Below, in pieces: positions 1 to 6,774 of a stretch of 15,596 nt of DNA (positions within the stretch are counted from its first letter, which is position 1; each line of letters opens with the position of its first letter). A model generated the notes under the pieces. The model was not told where the DNA came from. It worked only from the letters and a program-made list of their open reading frames with translations, and ran no database searches. Made by a program: the position numbers and the translations under genes. This DNA is from Chitinophagaceae bacterium (GTDB lineage: Bacteria; Bacteroidota; Bacteroidia; Chitinophagales; Chitinophagaceae), in NCBI GenBank assembly GCA_025351145.1, contig JANXWM010000020.1, positions 1 to 15,596 on the forward strand, read 5' to 3'.

Positions 1-145
1 CTCAATTGAGTAAGCCATATCAGTAAGTATTGGTTACTCAAATATAATAAATCGGAATTATTTAAGCAAATAAGTATAACACAAAATTATTTGAGAAAAT
101 AACCTGCATACTATAGCTGAGATGAACCTAATTGCAAATAAAAAA

Positions 146-180
146 CCAGGCTCATAATTTTAATGTACCTGTCTTTTTTT
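146..180 (+). terminator. Possible Rho-independent terminator for a gene left of the window
   Basis: CAGG (147-150) and CCTG (168-171) can pair, with a further CAT/ATG pairing inside, and are followed by TCTTTTTTT (172-180). The stem is short, so this is a modest prediction. Its sequence around 146-157 also resembles the tail of the dispersed repeat found across the window. Confidence 0.4.
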
Positions 181-199
181 GATCCCATGAAAGGGGAAC

Positions 200-255
200 T
201 TTGAACCAAGCGTGGCAAGAGGCGATGCTATGAAAAGCAAAAGCCGGGCTCATAA
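200..255 (+). repeat. Bipartite intergenic repeat, copy 1 (degenerate)
   Basis: The tail GCCGGGCTCATAA (243-255) and the box-proximal spacer GAGGCGATGCTAT (219-231) match other copies, especially those at 4312 and 6700. The 19-nt box is degraded: about 10 of 19 positions match at 200-218. The box-to-tail distance of 43 nt is the family value, which supports common descent. The tail points at the stop codon of the hydrolase at 301. Confidence 0.7.
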
Positions 256-271
256 ATTTTATGAAACCGGC
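243..271 (-). terminator. Strong terminator after the first hydrolase, probably bidirectional
   Basis: GCCGG (243-247) pairs with CCGGC (267-271), and TCATAAA (250-256) pairs with TTTATGA (258-264), with a small internal mismatch between the two stems. On the minus strand the hairpin is followed by TTTTGCTTTTC, as expected for an intrinsic terminator about 30 nt past the stop codon at 301. The other side is also T-rich (ATTTGCTTTTATCTTTT), so plus-strand transcripts could stop here too. The left arm coincides with the tail of repeat copy 1. Confidence 0.8.
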
Positions 272-300
272 ATTTGCTTTTATCTTTTAAATAATAGAGG

Positions 301-1311
301 CTATTTACAATTTGGTACTCCGGCACTGGTATAATCCCATCCGGTTTGTGGTTGTTTGGTCATTAACCCATTGAAGAAGCAGGCAATATTCTCTTCTCTA
401 AACTGAACGGTATAAACTTCGTGATATCCGTTTGGATCAATATGGGCAACAGCTGGTACACCTAAAGATACCAGTCTGTCGTATAAAGGTTTTGCACCAT
501 AACCTATAGCAAAATTATCGCAACCCCAGTAGTGGTCAACATTCCACGGTACACCCACACCCAATACTCCGGCAAAGAAAATAGTTGGAGTGGCATTGGC
601 CGGCGTAATTAAATATGGACTGTTAACAGCTCCCCACATAGAACCAATACCTTTTATTTTATACGAATTTGTAAGGTTATTTGATGAATTATCCAGGCCA
701 CCTAAAGTATCAACTATTCCCGGCATATACACATTTGCACTGTCTTGCGGGAAGTATGCAGCACCCAATGAAGCTTCAGCTCCGGCACTTGATCCCTCTA
801 CAAAAACCCAGTTGGGGTCAATGCCATATTTATCGGCATTCGCCATAAGAAAACGGAGTGATGCACGTGTATCCTGCTGTGCCCGGTACCAGGCTTCAGT
901 AAGTGTTGATGTATCTGCTGTGCACTTTAGTGGATCACTTTTCTTTATCCAGTCCCATCCTTCGCGGTAGTTTATAGCTGCAACTATAAAACCTTTAGAA
1001 GCTAAAATTTGACAATCTGCTGCGATATCCGACTTATCGCCAAAATCGAACGCTCCACCATGTATTGATACTACAACGGGATATTTTGTTGAGCCCATAG
1101 TTGTGGTTGGCTGGTAAATATCCATTGTTAAGTTTTGAGTTTGACCCAACCAGTCTTTATTACTTCCGTAAGAAATATCTGATATTATTTTGCCATTAAA
1201 GCCTGAGGGAGGCACGGGTGGTACTGGGGTGGGGGTACTGCTTTTACTGCATCCCCAAACTAATGCAATAGAAAACATAAATACCGCTAATCTTGTGAAC
1301 ATAGATTTCAT
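301..1311 (-). CDS. Alpha/beta-hydrolase (carboxylesterase-like) lipoprotein, paralog A, probable catalytic Asp lost
   Basis: This 336-residue protein begins with a lipoprotein signal ending LVWGC, so Cys21 would be lipidated, followed by a Pro/Thr-rich linker to about residue 37. The rest is an alpha/beta-hydrolase fold of the esterase/lipase type. HGGAF (84-88) supplies the oxyanion hole, GSSAG (173-177) carries the nucleophile Ser175, and His297 in the YHEVY stretch fits the catalytic His. At the usual acid position the neighbouring paralog has GALDPTVP, whereas this protein has GVLGVGVP, so Gly251 replaces the expected Asp. Five cysteines outside the lipobox (100, 130, 264, 311, 335) are shared with the paralog and suggest disulfides in an exported protein. 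The substrate cannot be told from sequence. The start ATG at 1311 directly precedes the signal peptide. A terminator follows the stop, so the gene is probably transcribed alone. Confidence 0.85.
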   Translation of the reverse strand: MKSMFTRLAVFMFSIALVWGCSKSSTPTPVPPVPPSGFNGKIISDISYGSNKDWLGQTQNLTMDIYQPTTTMGSTKYPVVVSIHGGAFDFGDKSDIAADCQILASKGFIVAAINYREGWDWIKKSDPLKCTADTSTLTEAWYRAQQDTRASLRFLMANADKYGIDPNWVFVEGSSAGAEASLGAAYFPQDSANVYMPGIVDTLGGLDNSSNNLTNSYKIKGIGSMWGAVNSPYLITPANATPTIFFAGVLGVGVPWNVDHYWGCDNFAIGYGAKPLYDRLVSLGVPAVAHIDPNGYHEVYTVQFREENIACFFNGLMTKQPQTGWDYTSAGVPNCK

Positions 1312-1509
1312 TTTAATTATTTTTTAAGACGATGAAATGATGAATAAGTTTAATTCCTTTAATCAGTGTTTGTAACGCCTTTGCATTTACAAATCGCAAT
1401 CCTGTTGCCTAAGACAAAAATGCTGCCAATTTTTTTAAAACTTTTCAATCTTTATATTCTTTTAAAGTGTAAAGTGCAAATTTGGTTTTACAGATACGTT
1501 CAACAAAGC

Positions 1510-1541
1510 AAAACAGATTTGTAAAAATACAAATCTGTTTT
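1510..1541 (-). terminator. Perfect 13-bp hairpin after the second hydrolase
   Basis: AAAACAGATTTGT (1510-1522) and ACAAATCTGTTTT (1529-1541) are exact reverse complements with a 6-nt loop. The minus-strand 3' arm ends in TTTT and continues GCTTTG. It lies about 25 nt past the stop codon at 1567. The symmetric A/T flanks mean it could act in both directions. It separates the two paralogous hydrolase genes into independent transcripts. Confidence 0.8.
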
Positions 1542-1566
1542 AGGGATGAAAAAATATGTTTAGTTA

Positions 1567-2559
1567 TTACCTGCAAATTGAAACCTTGGTTGTATAGAAA
1601 CCATTCTGGGTTTGTTTATCCATCACGCTCTTAAAAAAACAGGCAATATTGGGTTCGTTAAAGGTGTCATCATAAATTCCATGGCCGCCCAGGGGATCAA
1701 CAAATGCAACTGTAGATACGCCAAATGATGTAAGCCTGTCGTATAAAACCTTTGTTCCGTAACCTATAGGGAAATTATCGCAACTGTAATAGTGGCCTAC
1801 ATCATAAGGCACGGTAGGATCTAAAGCACCCTGAAAATATATAGTGGGTACCGCACTGATCGGGGTAATCAAATAGGGGCTGTTAAGTGCACCCCACATA
1901 GAACCAATAGCTTTGATTGAATAAGTATTTTTTAAATTATTTCCTGCATTATCCAGTAAACCTAAAGTATCAACAATGCCTTTAACGTAAAAATTTGCAC
2001 TATCCTGAGGGAAATATACTGCACCCAAAGAGGCTTCTGCACCAGCACTTTGGCCTTCTATAAATATCCAGCTAGTATCAATAAGATATTTATCTGCGTT
2101 GGCAACAAGAAATCTCAATGCCGCACGTGTATCCTGCTGTGCCCTGTACCATGCAGCAGCTAATTTCCCCGTATCCGCATTACATTTAGAGGGCTCACTA
2201 TCGGACCATCCAAGGCGGTAATTAATTGTAGCTACTACAAATCCCTGGGGAGCTAATAATTTACAATCGGTTTTAGAAGGTTCTTTATCACCTACCAAAA
2301 AGCCCCCACCATGAATAAAAACAATAAGCGGAAGTTTTGCAGGCATTGGGCTAAGGTTTGGCGTATAAATATCCAATTTAAGATTAACGTTGTTGCCAAG
2401 GTAATCCTTATTGTTCCCATATACAATATCGGTTGTTATAGTACCATCAAAAGAAGGCGGTGGAGTGACAGGGGTGTTTGATTGGGGGCTTTTGGAACAT
2501 CCCCAAAAGAGTAAAGTTGCAAAAAACAGAGCTGCTAAGCTTTTAATCATTTGTGCCAT
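1567..2559 (-). CDS. Alpha/beta-hydrolase (carboxylesterase-like) lipoprotein, paralog B
   Basis: This 330-residue protein is clearly homologous to the next gene downstream (301-1311) over its whole length. It has a lipoprotein signal ending LLFWGC (lipidated Cys21) and a short Pro-rich linker. A complete triad is visible: HGGGF (83-87) for the oxyanion hole, GQSAG (169-173) with Ser171, Asp247 in GALDPTVP, and His293 in GGHGIY. It is therefore expected to be an active serine esterase or lipase anchored in the cell envelope, with unknown substrate. Conserved cysteines at 99, 126, 260, 307 and 329 match those of the paralog. The frame allows a start at Met1 (2559) or Met4; Met4 would give a more typical signal peptide. 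A TAATTTTG sequence on the minus strand at 2660-2667 could be a -7 box, about 100 nt upstream. Confidence 0.87.
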   Translation of the reverse strand: MAQMIKSLAALFFATLLFWGCSKSPQSNTPVTPPPSFDGTITTDIVYGNNKDYLGNNVNLKLDIYTPNLSPMPAKLPLIVFIHGGGFLVGDKEPSKTDCKLLAPQGFVVATINYRLGWSDSEPSKCNADTGKLAAAWYRAQQDTRAALRFLVANADKYLIDTSWIFIEGQSAGAEASLGAVYFPQDSANFYVKGIVDTLGLLDNAGNNLKNTYSIKAIGSMWGALNSPYLITPISAVPTIYFQGALDPTVPYDVGHYYSCDNFPIGYGTKVLYDRLTSFGVSTVAFVDPLGGHGIYDDTFNEPNIACFFKSVMDKQTQNGFYTTKVSICR

Positions 2560-3019
2560 TATTTTTTATTAGACTTTAAAAAAAGCGAATAGTAAAATTG
2601 AAACACTGTTTTTTAATTAAAATTTGAGTGGTATTTTAAATTTGGAATTATTCCGTGTTCAAAATTAGTTTCAGTCTTTGTAAACGAAATAAAAAAACAT
2701 TTTGTTTATGCCTTTCAACCATTAACATAAAATTGGTTTATGATTTTACTTTTCTAATTCCGAGGCAATGAACAAAAATGCAGCTAAAATTTTGCTGTAA
2801 ATATTTAAGCGCTTAAAGTTTTCATAAAACAAATGAGTATTTTCAGGGTACTGTTTTGGGTAATAAAAAAATTGATCCCTGGCTGTTGAAAGCTCAATTA
2901 AAATCGGAAAGTACAAGTGTGCGACGCAAGGAACGATGAGAGAAGTACTTCAGCCTGGTCCATAAAATGCTGTAAAAAATTATGGGTGCAAATTGTAAAA
3001 GGCTACACGCCCTTGTGGC
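2560..3019. other. Intergenic region with palindromes and repeat copy 2
   Basis: No coding frame is supported. The stretch is AT-rich and holds three inverted repeats: TAAACGAAAT/ATTTTGTTTA at 2681-2708, an imperfect CAGC...GCTG hairpin at 2781-2797, and the 14-bp palindrome TTTAAGCGCTTAAA at 2804-2817. Repeat copy 2 lies at 2911-2966. A weak imperfect hairpin at about 2997-3020, followed on the minus strand by TTTT, might terminate the proline dehydrogenase transcript. Confidence 0.6.
2911..2966 (+). repeat. Bipartite intergenic repeat, copy 2
   Basis: The box at 2911-2929 differs from the 19-nt consensus at one position (GTACAAGTGTGCGACGCAA). The tail GCCTGGTCCATAAAA starts about 42 nt from the box start. 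The tail points toward the stop codon of proline dehydrogenase at 3020. Confidence 0.9.
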
Positions 3020-4216
3020 TTAACTTATTTTTCTTCTTTTCAATTCTTTATTGATAAGCGAAAGTTCCCTGCCTGTTTGCCCGCTTACACTGGTATTTTC
3101 CTGTGCACGTCGCATAAGGTATGGGATTACTTCGTTGATGGGGCCAAACGGCAGGTATTTGCTTACTGAATAACCATCTTTTGCAAGGTTGAAGGTGATA
3201 TTATCACTCATGCCATATAATTGGGAAAAATGCACATGATGATGATTGTGAGGTAATCCTTTATCTATGAGCAATTGTGCCGCCAGCATACAACTTTCTT
3301 CGTTGTGTGATGCTACTATTAACGCGATATCACTAATGTTTTCCATGCAATATTGTACAGCTGTATTATAATCCCTGTCTGTGCTTTCTTTATCGGGCTG
3401 AATGGGCGACGGGTTTCCATTATCAGCGGCATACTTTCTTTCTTTTTCCATGTATGCGCCCCGAACCAGCTTAACAGCCATTTTAAATTGCTTTTGCCTG
3501 GCAATACGATGGCTCATTTTAAGGAACTGCAGCCTGTCGTGGCGGTATAACTGAATGGTATTGTAAACAACAGGTTTTTCTTTGTTGAAGATAGACATCA
3601 TGTCAATTACAAGCTTATCAACAGGGTCTTGTATCCAGCTTTCTTCTGCATCTACCAGTACGCCTACATTTTTTTCCGCAGCCGCTTCACAAATGCGGTA
3701 CATACGGTCGTAAACCCTGTCCTGCTCTTCCATTTCATCTTCATGATCGTGTATACCACTGCGCAGCCTTGGGGCACTGTTCATGGTTTCTAAAAAGCCA
3801 AACCTTGCAATGGCAGTTACTTTTATGCTGATAAAAGGTATTCCCGGCTGCGATGAGGCATAGTTAATTACATTAATAAATTCTTCTGCAGCATGGTCAA
3901 AACTTTCTTCGTTTTCTTTGCCTTCTACACCATAATCAAGGATTACCTGCACATTATAACTGGCGAGTGTATTACATACTTCTTTGGTTTCCTCCAGCGT
4001 TTCTCCACCTACAAACTGGTTGAAGATCGTTTTGCGGATGAGGTTTTTTACGGGCAGGCCGGTTTTTAATACAAAAGGTGTAAGCCTTGTGCCCAAAGCA
4101 ACGAGCCAGGGATAATGCATAGAATTAAGTAACAGGCGGGCATTTTTCAGTTGCTTGCTGCTTTTATATGCAAAGGCGGTTTCGGTGTTATCGAAGGATG
4201 GAACCATAACTAACAT
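3020..4216 (-). CDS. Proline dehydrogenase (monofunctional PRODH)
   Basis: This is an FAD-dependent enzyme that oxidises L-proline to delta-1-pyrroline-5-carboxylate, the first step of proline catabolism, passing electrons to quinones at the membrane. The 398-residue protein shows the PRODH barrel signatures: IKVTA (131-135), a DAEES stretch (189-193), KLVRGAYMEKER (249-260), ASHN (302-305), YLPFGP (354-359) and the proline-binding YLMRRAQENTS (366-376), where the two Arg and the Glu match the substrate-contact residues of the family. There is no fused P5C dehydrogenase domain as in enterobacterial PutA, so that enzyme must be encoded elsewhere. The start could be Met1 or Met4; both precede conserved sequence. 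The gene stands alone, bracketed by repeat copies 2 and 3 in inverted orientation. Confidence 0.93.
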   Translation of the reverse strand: MLVMVPSFDNTETAFAYKSSKQLKNARLLLNSMHYPWLVALGTRLTPFVLKTGLPVKNLIRKTIFNQFVGGETLEETKEVCNTLASYNVQVILDYGVEGKENEESFDHAAEEFINVINYASSQPGIPFISIKVTAIARFGFLETMNSAPRLRSGIHDHEDEMEEQDRVYDRMYRICEAAAEKNVGVLVDAEESWIQDPVDKLVIDMMSIFNKEKPVVYNTIQLYRHDRLQFLKMSHRIARQKQFKMAVKLVRGAYMEKERKYAADNGNPSPIQPDKESTDRDYNTAVQYCMENISDIALIVASHNEESCMLAAQLLIDKGLPHNHHHVHFSQLYGMSDNITFNLAKDGYSVSKYLPFGPINEVIPYLMRRAQENTSVSGQTGRELSLINKELKRRKIS

Positions 4217-4311
4217 TCATTCTTGTTGCGAATATCGGTTGTGTTGCGATAAGTAAAAAATATTCATGCACACTTATGTGGAAAAGCCTGAAAGTTTACC
4301 GTTTACTGTTG

Positions 4312-4366
4312 TTTGGACCCAGCTTTTAATTTCCATAGCATCGCCTCTTGCGTCGCACTCTTGTAC
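4312..4366 (-). repeat. Bipartite intergenic repeat, copy 3
   Basis: It reads on the minus strand with a perfect 19-nt box at 4348-4366, then GAGGCGATGCTAT as in copies 1 and 5, then the tail GCTGGGTCCAAA ending at 4312. It sits between the ffh stop and the proline dehydrogenase start, with its tail toward the latter. Confidence 0.92.
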
Positions 4367-4413
4367 GTTTAGTAATGCTGTTCAGCTAACACAGTTGAAA
4401 CTCCAAACTTCCT

Positions 4414-5733
4414 TTACCTTCTCATGCCCGGCATTTTACCCATGGGCATTTTGTTCATCATCTTCATCATTTGTTTCATTTGCTCAAACTGTTTCATAAA
4501 AGCATTTACTTCCGCAATGTCTTTACCGGCTCCTTTTGCTATTCTAACCCTGCGGCTTTGGCTAATCACATCCGGGTTTGCCCTTTCAAATGGAGTCATC
4601 GAACTAATCATTGCCTCAACACCTTTAAAAGAATCGTCGCTTATGTCAACATCCTTAATGGCTTTACCCATGCCAGGTATCATACCCATCAGGTCTTTAA
4701 TGTTACCCATCTTTTTGATCTGCTGCAACTGCTCCATAAAATCCTGGAAATCGAACTGGTTTTTGCGGATCTTCTTTTCCAGCTTTTTGGCTTCCACTTC
4801 ATCAAACTGTGCCTGTGCTTTTTCAACAAGTGTGGTTATATCGCCCATGCCCAAAATACGCTGCGCCATACGTGCCGGGTAAAACACATCGAGCGTATCT
4901 AACTTTTCACCGCTGCTTACAAACTTGATTGGTTTTTCCACGGTGTATTTAATAGAAAGTGCCGCACCACCGCGTGTATCACCGTCTAACTTAGTTAATA
5001 CCACTCCACTGAAATCGAGGCGTTCATTAAATGCTTTGGCTGTGTTTACGGCATCTTGTCCCGTCATGCTGTCTACAACAAACAGTATTTCATTTGGCTT
5101 TACAGCATCTTTAATGGAGGCAACCTCGTTCATCATTACTTCGTCAATGGCGAGGCGGCCGGCAGTATCTATTATTACAACATTTTTGTTTTTACTTTTT
5201 GCTTCTTTAATGGCGTTTTGCACAATGGAAACAGCGTCTTTATTTTCCCTTTCGCTGTAAACCTCTACACCAATTTGTTCGCCAAGCACCATGAGCTGGT
5301 CAATGGCCGCCGGGCGGTAAATATCTGCTGCTACCAGCAAAGGGCTTTTCCCTTTTTTTGTTTTTAGATAATTGGCCAGCTTGCCACTGAAAGTAGTTTT
5401 ACCGCTACCATGTAAACCTGCTATTAAAATAACAGCCGGGTTACCCGTAATATTAATAGCAGCTTCTTCGCCGCCCATCAGTTCGGTTAATTCATCCTGA
5501 ACAATCTTAACCATTAACTGGCCGGGGCTTATTGCGTTAATCACCTTGCTGCCAACTGCTTTTTCCCTCACTTTATCAGTGAACTCTTTGGCAATTTTAT
5601 AGTTAACATCCGCATCAATCAGGGCCCGGCGGATGTCTTTAATAGTATTAGCTATATTAAGATCGTTAACACGGGCTTCACCCTTAATATTTTTAAACGC
5701 TGTCTCTAAACGCTCGGTAAGATTATTGAACAT
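4414..5733 (-). CDS. ffh: Signal recognition particle protein Ffh (SRP54 GTPase)
   Basis: Ffh binds 4.5S RNA and the signal sequences of nascent membrane proteins and delivers ribosomes to the FtsY receptor. Counting from the ATG at 5733 it is 439 residues, a normal family length. The N domain spans about 1-95. The G domain has the P-loop GLHGSGKTT (106-114), DIYRPAA (138-144), DTAGRL (189-194), TKLDGDTRGG (247-256) and GEKLDTLDVF (275-284). The M domain (about 325-439) has the RNA-binding segment SRRVRIAKGAG (393-403) and a Met-rich tail for signal-peptide binding. The P-loop has His where many homologues have Gln (GLQGSGKTT); whether this is usual in the lineage was not checked. The frame extends two codons upstream to a TTG at 5739, but the ATG is preferred because it gives the standard MFNNLTERL start. 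No SRP RNA gene was seen nearby. Confidence 0.97.
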   Translation of the reverse strand: MFNNLTERLETAFKNIKGEARVNDLNIANTIKDIRRALIDADVNYKIAKEFTDKVREKAVGSKVINAISPGQLMVKIVQDELTELMGGEEAAINITGNPAVILIAGLHGSGKTTFSGKLANYLKTKKGKSPLLVAADIYRPAAIDQLMVLGEQIGVEVYSERENKDAVSIVQNAIKEAKSKNKNVVIIDTAGRLAIDEVMMNEVASIKDAVKPNEILFVVDSMTGQDAVNTAKAFNERLDFSGVVLTKLDGDTRGGAALSIKYTVEKPIKFVSSGEKLDTLDVFYPARMAQRILGMGDITTLVEKAQAQFDEVEAKKLEKKIRKNQFDFQDFMEQLQQIKKMGNIKDLMGMIPGMGKAIKDVDISDDSFKGVEAMISSMTPFERANPDVISQSRRVRIAKGAGKDIAEVNAFMKQFEQMKQMMKMMNKMPMGKMPGMRR

Positions 5734-5771
5734 ATACAAATTAGTTATTTATCTTAAACTTAAATGGGCTG

Positions 5772-5779
5772 CAAATATA
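5772..5779 (-). promoter_or_regulatory. Candidate -7 box of the ffh promoter
   Basis: The minus strand reads TATATTTG, an exact fit to the Bacteroidota -7 consensus TAnnTTTG, 38 nt before the ffh ATG. No TTTG is present at the expected -33 distance, so only half of the promoter is visible. Confidence 0.5.
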
Positions 5780-5826
5780 AGTGTAAAGAAAAGATGTAGG
5801 GCAGCTATGGTTACTGGTAGCTTTTT

Positions 5827-5884
5827 TATGGGCCGGGCAGAAGAAGGTTCTTTGGGCATCGGCTGTTGCATCGCACTCTTGTAC
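5827..5884 (-). repeat. Bipartite intergenic repeat, copy 4
   Basis: It reads on the minus strand. The box at 5866-5884 has one mismatch to the consensus (GTACAAGAGTGCGATGCAA). The tail GCCCGGCCCATAA starts 46 nt away, the longest spacing in the set. The tail points toward the start of ffh. Confidence 0.88.
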
Positions 5885-6076
5885 TTTTAAAATCCTCTTC
5901 GGCTTTTATTATAGCGTATAATGCGGGTCATGTTTTAACTGTTTACCGCCAACTGTATTGTTCCGCAGGCCACTGCCAAGACTGATAGGAATGTCAATGT
6001 ACGCACATTGCAAACATTTGCTGAAGCCTAATGCTGTCTGGTTCCAGGGCTAAAAACCATAGCACAGTTTGTATAA

Positions 6077-6421
6077 TTAAAGCCTGTTCCCTTCCTTTGG
6101 AAAAACAATCATAGGTTTAAAAGTTTTTGCTTCTCCAAAGTCCATTAATGCATAAGAGATGATGATCACGATATCACCTTCTGCTCCTTTTCTTGCGGCA
6201 GGCCCATTTAAACAAACCACACCACTGCCCCGGGGGCCTTTGATGATATAAGTTTCCAGGCGTTCGCCATTATTTACATTTACCACCTGTATTTTTTCAT
6301 TTTCAATTAAGTTGGCAGCATCCATCAGGTCTTCATCCAGTGTAAGGCTACCCACATAATTCAGGTTGGCTTCGGTAATTACCGCACGGTGAATTTTTGA
6401 TTTTAAAATTTGTATTTGCAT
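6077..6421 (-). CDS. panD: Aspartate 1-decarboxylase (pyruvoyl-dependent)
   Basis: The enzyme decarboxylates L-aspartate to beta-alanine for pantothenate and coenzyme A synthesis in the cytoplasm. The proenzyme cleaves itself between Gly24 and Ser25 to form the pyruvoyl cofactor. That site is present at the canonical position (YVGSLTLDEDL, 22-32), as are Lys9, Arg54 and Tyr58 of the active site and the NGPAA stretch (72-76). At 114 residues it is slightly shorter than the roughly 126-residue E. coli enzyme, the difference being at the C terminus. A TAAATTTG box ends four bases before the ATG, so the transcript may have almost no leader. No other pantothenate gene is adjacent. Confidence 0.96.
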   Translation of the reverse strand: MQIQILKSKIHRAVITEANLNYVGSLTLDEDLMDAANLIENEKIQVVNVNNGERLETYIIKGPRGSGVVCLNGPAARKGAEGDIVIIISYALMDFGEAKTFKPMIVFPKEGNRL

Positions 6422-6425
6422 GCGG

Positions 6426-6433
6426 CAAATTTA
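6426..6433 (-). promoter_or_regulatory. Candidate panD -7 box, next to the start codon
   Basis: The minus strand reads TAAATTTG, then GCCGC and ATG, with the ATG beginning five bases after the box's last G. It matches TAnnTTTG exactly. With a start site about 7 nt from the box centre, transcription would begin at or next to the initiation codon. No -33 TTTG is seen at the usual distance. Confidence 0.5.
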
Positions 6434-6699
6434 ATGAGCTTAGTGTATTTGCTATTGTTTATCTTTTAAAGCAATATTTTTTCCCGCACTATCATTGCCT
6501 GTTGTTTCCAATTTGCTGCTTTGTTATGCAATTTGCTCACTTGTGATTAGAGAATATGCTTCGGCATTGTGCAGGCAGCTTTACAAAACAAACCGGCTCC
6601 TCTGCAATGGCAATTCAATTTCAGCATTTTAAAGAAGCTTAAAAACGCATTTGCAATTGCGTTCTGCGCTTCGGTAAAAGCTCCATAAAATATCCAACC

Positions 6700-6755
6700 G
6701 TACAAGAGTGCGACGCAAGAGGCGATGCTATAAAAAACTTGTGCCCGGTTCAAAA
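6700..6755 (+). repeat. Bipartite intergenic repeat, copy 5
   Basis: A perfect 19-nt box (6700-6718) is followed by GAGGCGATGCTAT and the tail GCCCGGTTCAAAA (6743-6755). It is preceded by TATCCAACC, a flank shared with copies 7 and 9. The tail lies 20 nt from the stop codon of the DUF5686 gene. Confidence 0.93.
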
Positions 6756-6774
6756 TTATATAAGCGCTGTTACA

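Larger units (their letters stand above)
1..300. other. Gene-free left edge
   Basis: No convincing coding frame is seen here. The stretch is AT-rich. It contains a possible plus-strand terminator (146-180), a degenerate copy of the window's bipartite repeat (200-255), and a strong hairpin (243-271) that serves the minus-strand hydrolase ending at 301. The first 140 bases show nothing recognisable. Confidence 0.6.
5734..6076. other. Intergenic region between panD and ffh
   Basis: No gene is seen. It contains a candidate ffh -7 box (5772-5779) and repeat copy 4 (5827-5884). The part at 5900-6076, directly after the panD stop, has no clear terminator. It carries a GTAC at 5999 and a CCAGGGCTAAAAA stretch 45 nt further on that might be a badly decayed repeat copy. 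Confidence 0.5.
6422..6774. other. Intergenic region between the DUF5686 gene and panD
   Basis: It holds the panD -7 box (6426-6433), an unexplained direct repeat CAATTTGCT (6509-6517 and 6529-6537, 20 nt apart), and repeat copy 5 (6700-6755). A short open frame on the minus strand across 6547-6753 runs through the repeat and is judged spurious. No clear terminator follows the DUF5686 gene. Confidence 0.5.

Noticed and set aside
4424..5367. Several plus-strand open frames opposite ffh
   Set aside because: They are antisense shadows of a strongly conserved gene and show no recognisable protein features.
5737..5739. TTG start two codons before the ffh ATG
   Set aside because: The ATG at 5733 gives the typical Ffh N terminus, and nothing favours the TTG.
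6547..6753. Minus-strand open frame encoding a CVALLYGW-containing peptide
   Set aside because: The peptide is the translation of the reverse 19-nt box. The same residues recur in unrelated frames at 9534-9782 and 12039-12245, all across repeat copies, so these are repeats and not genes.
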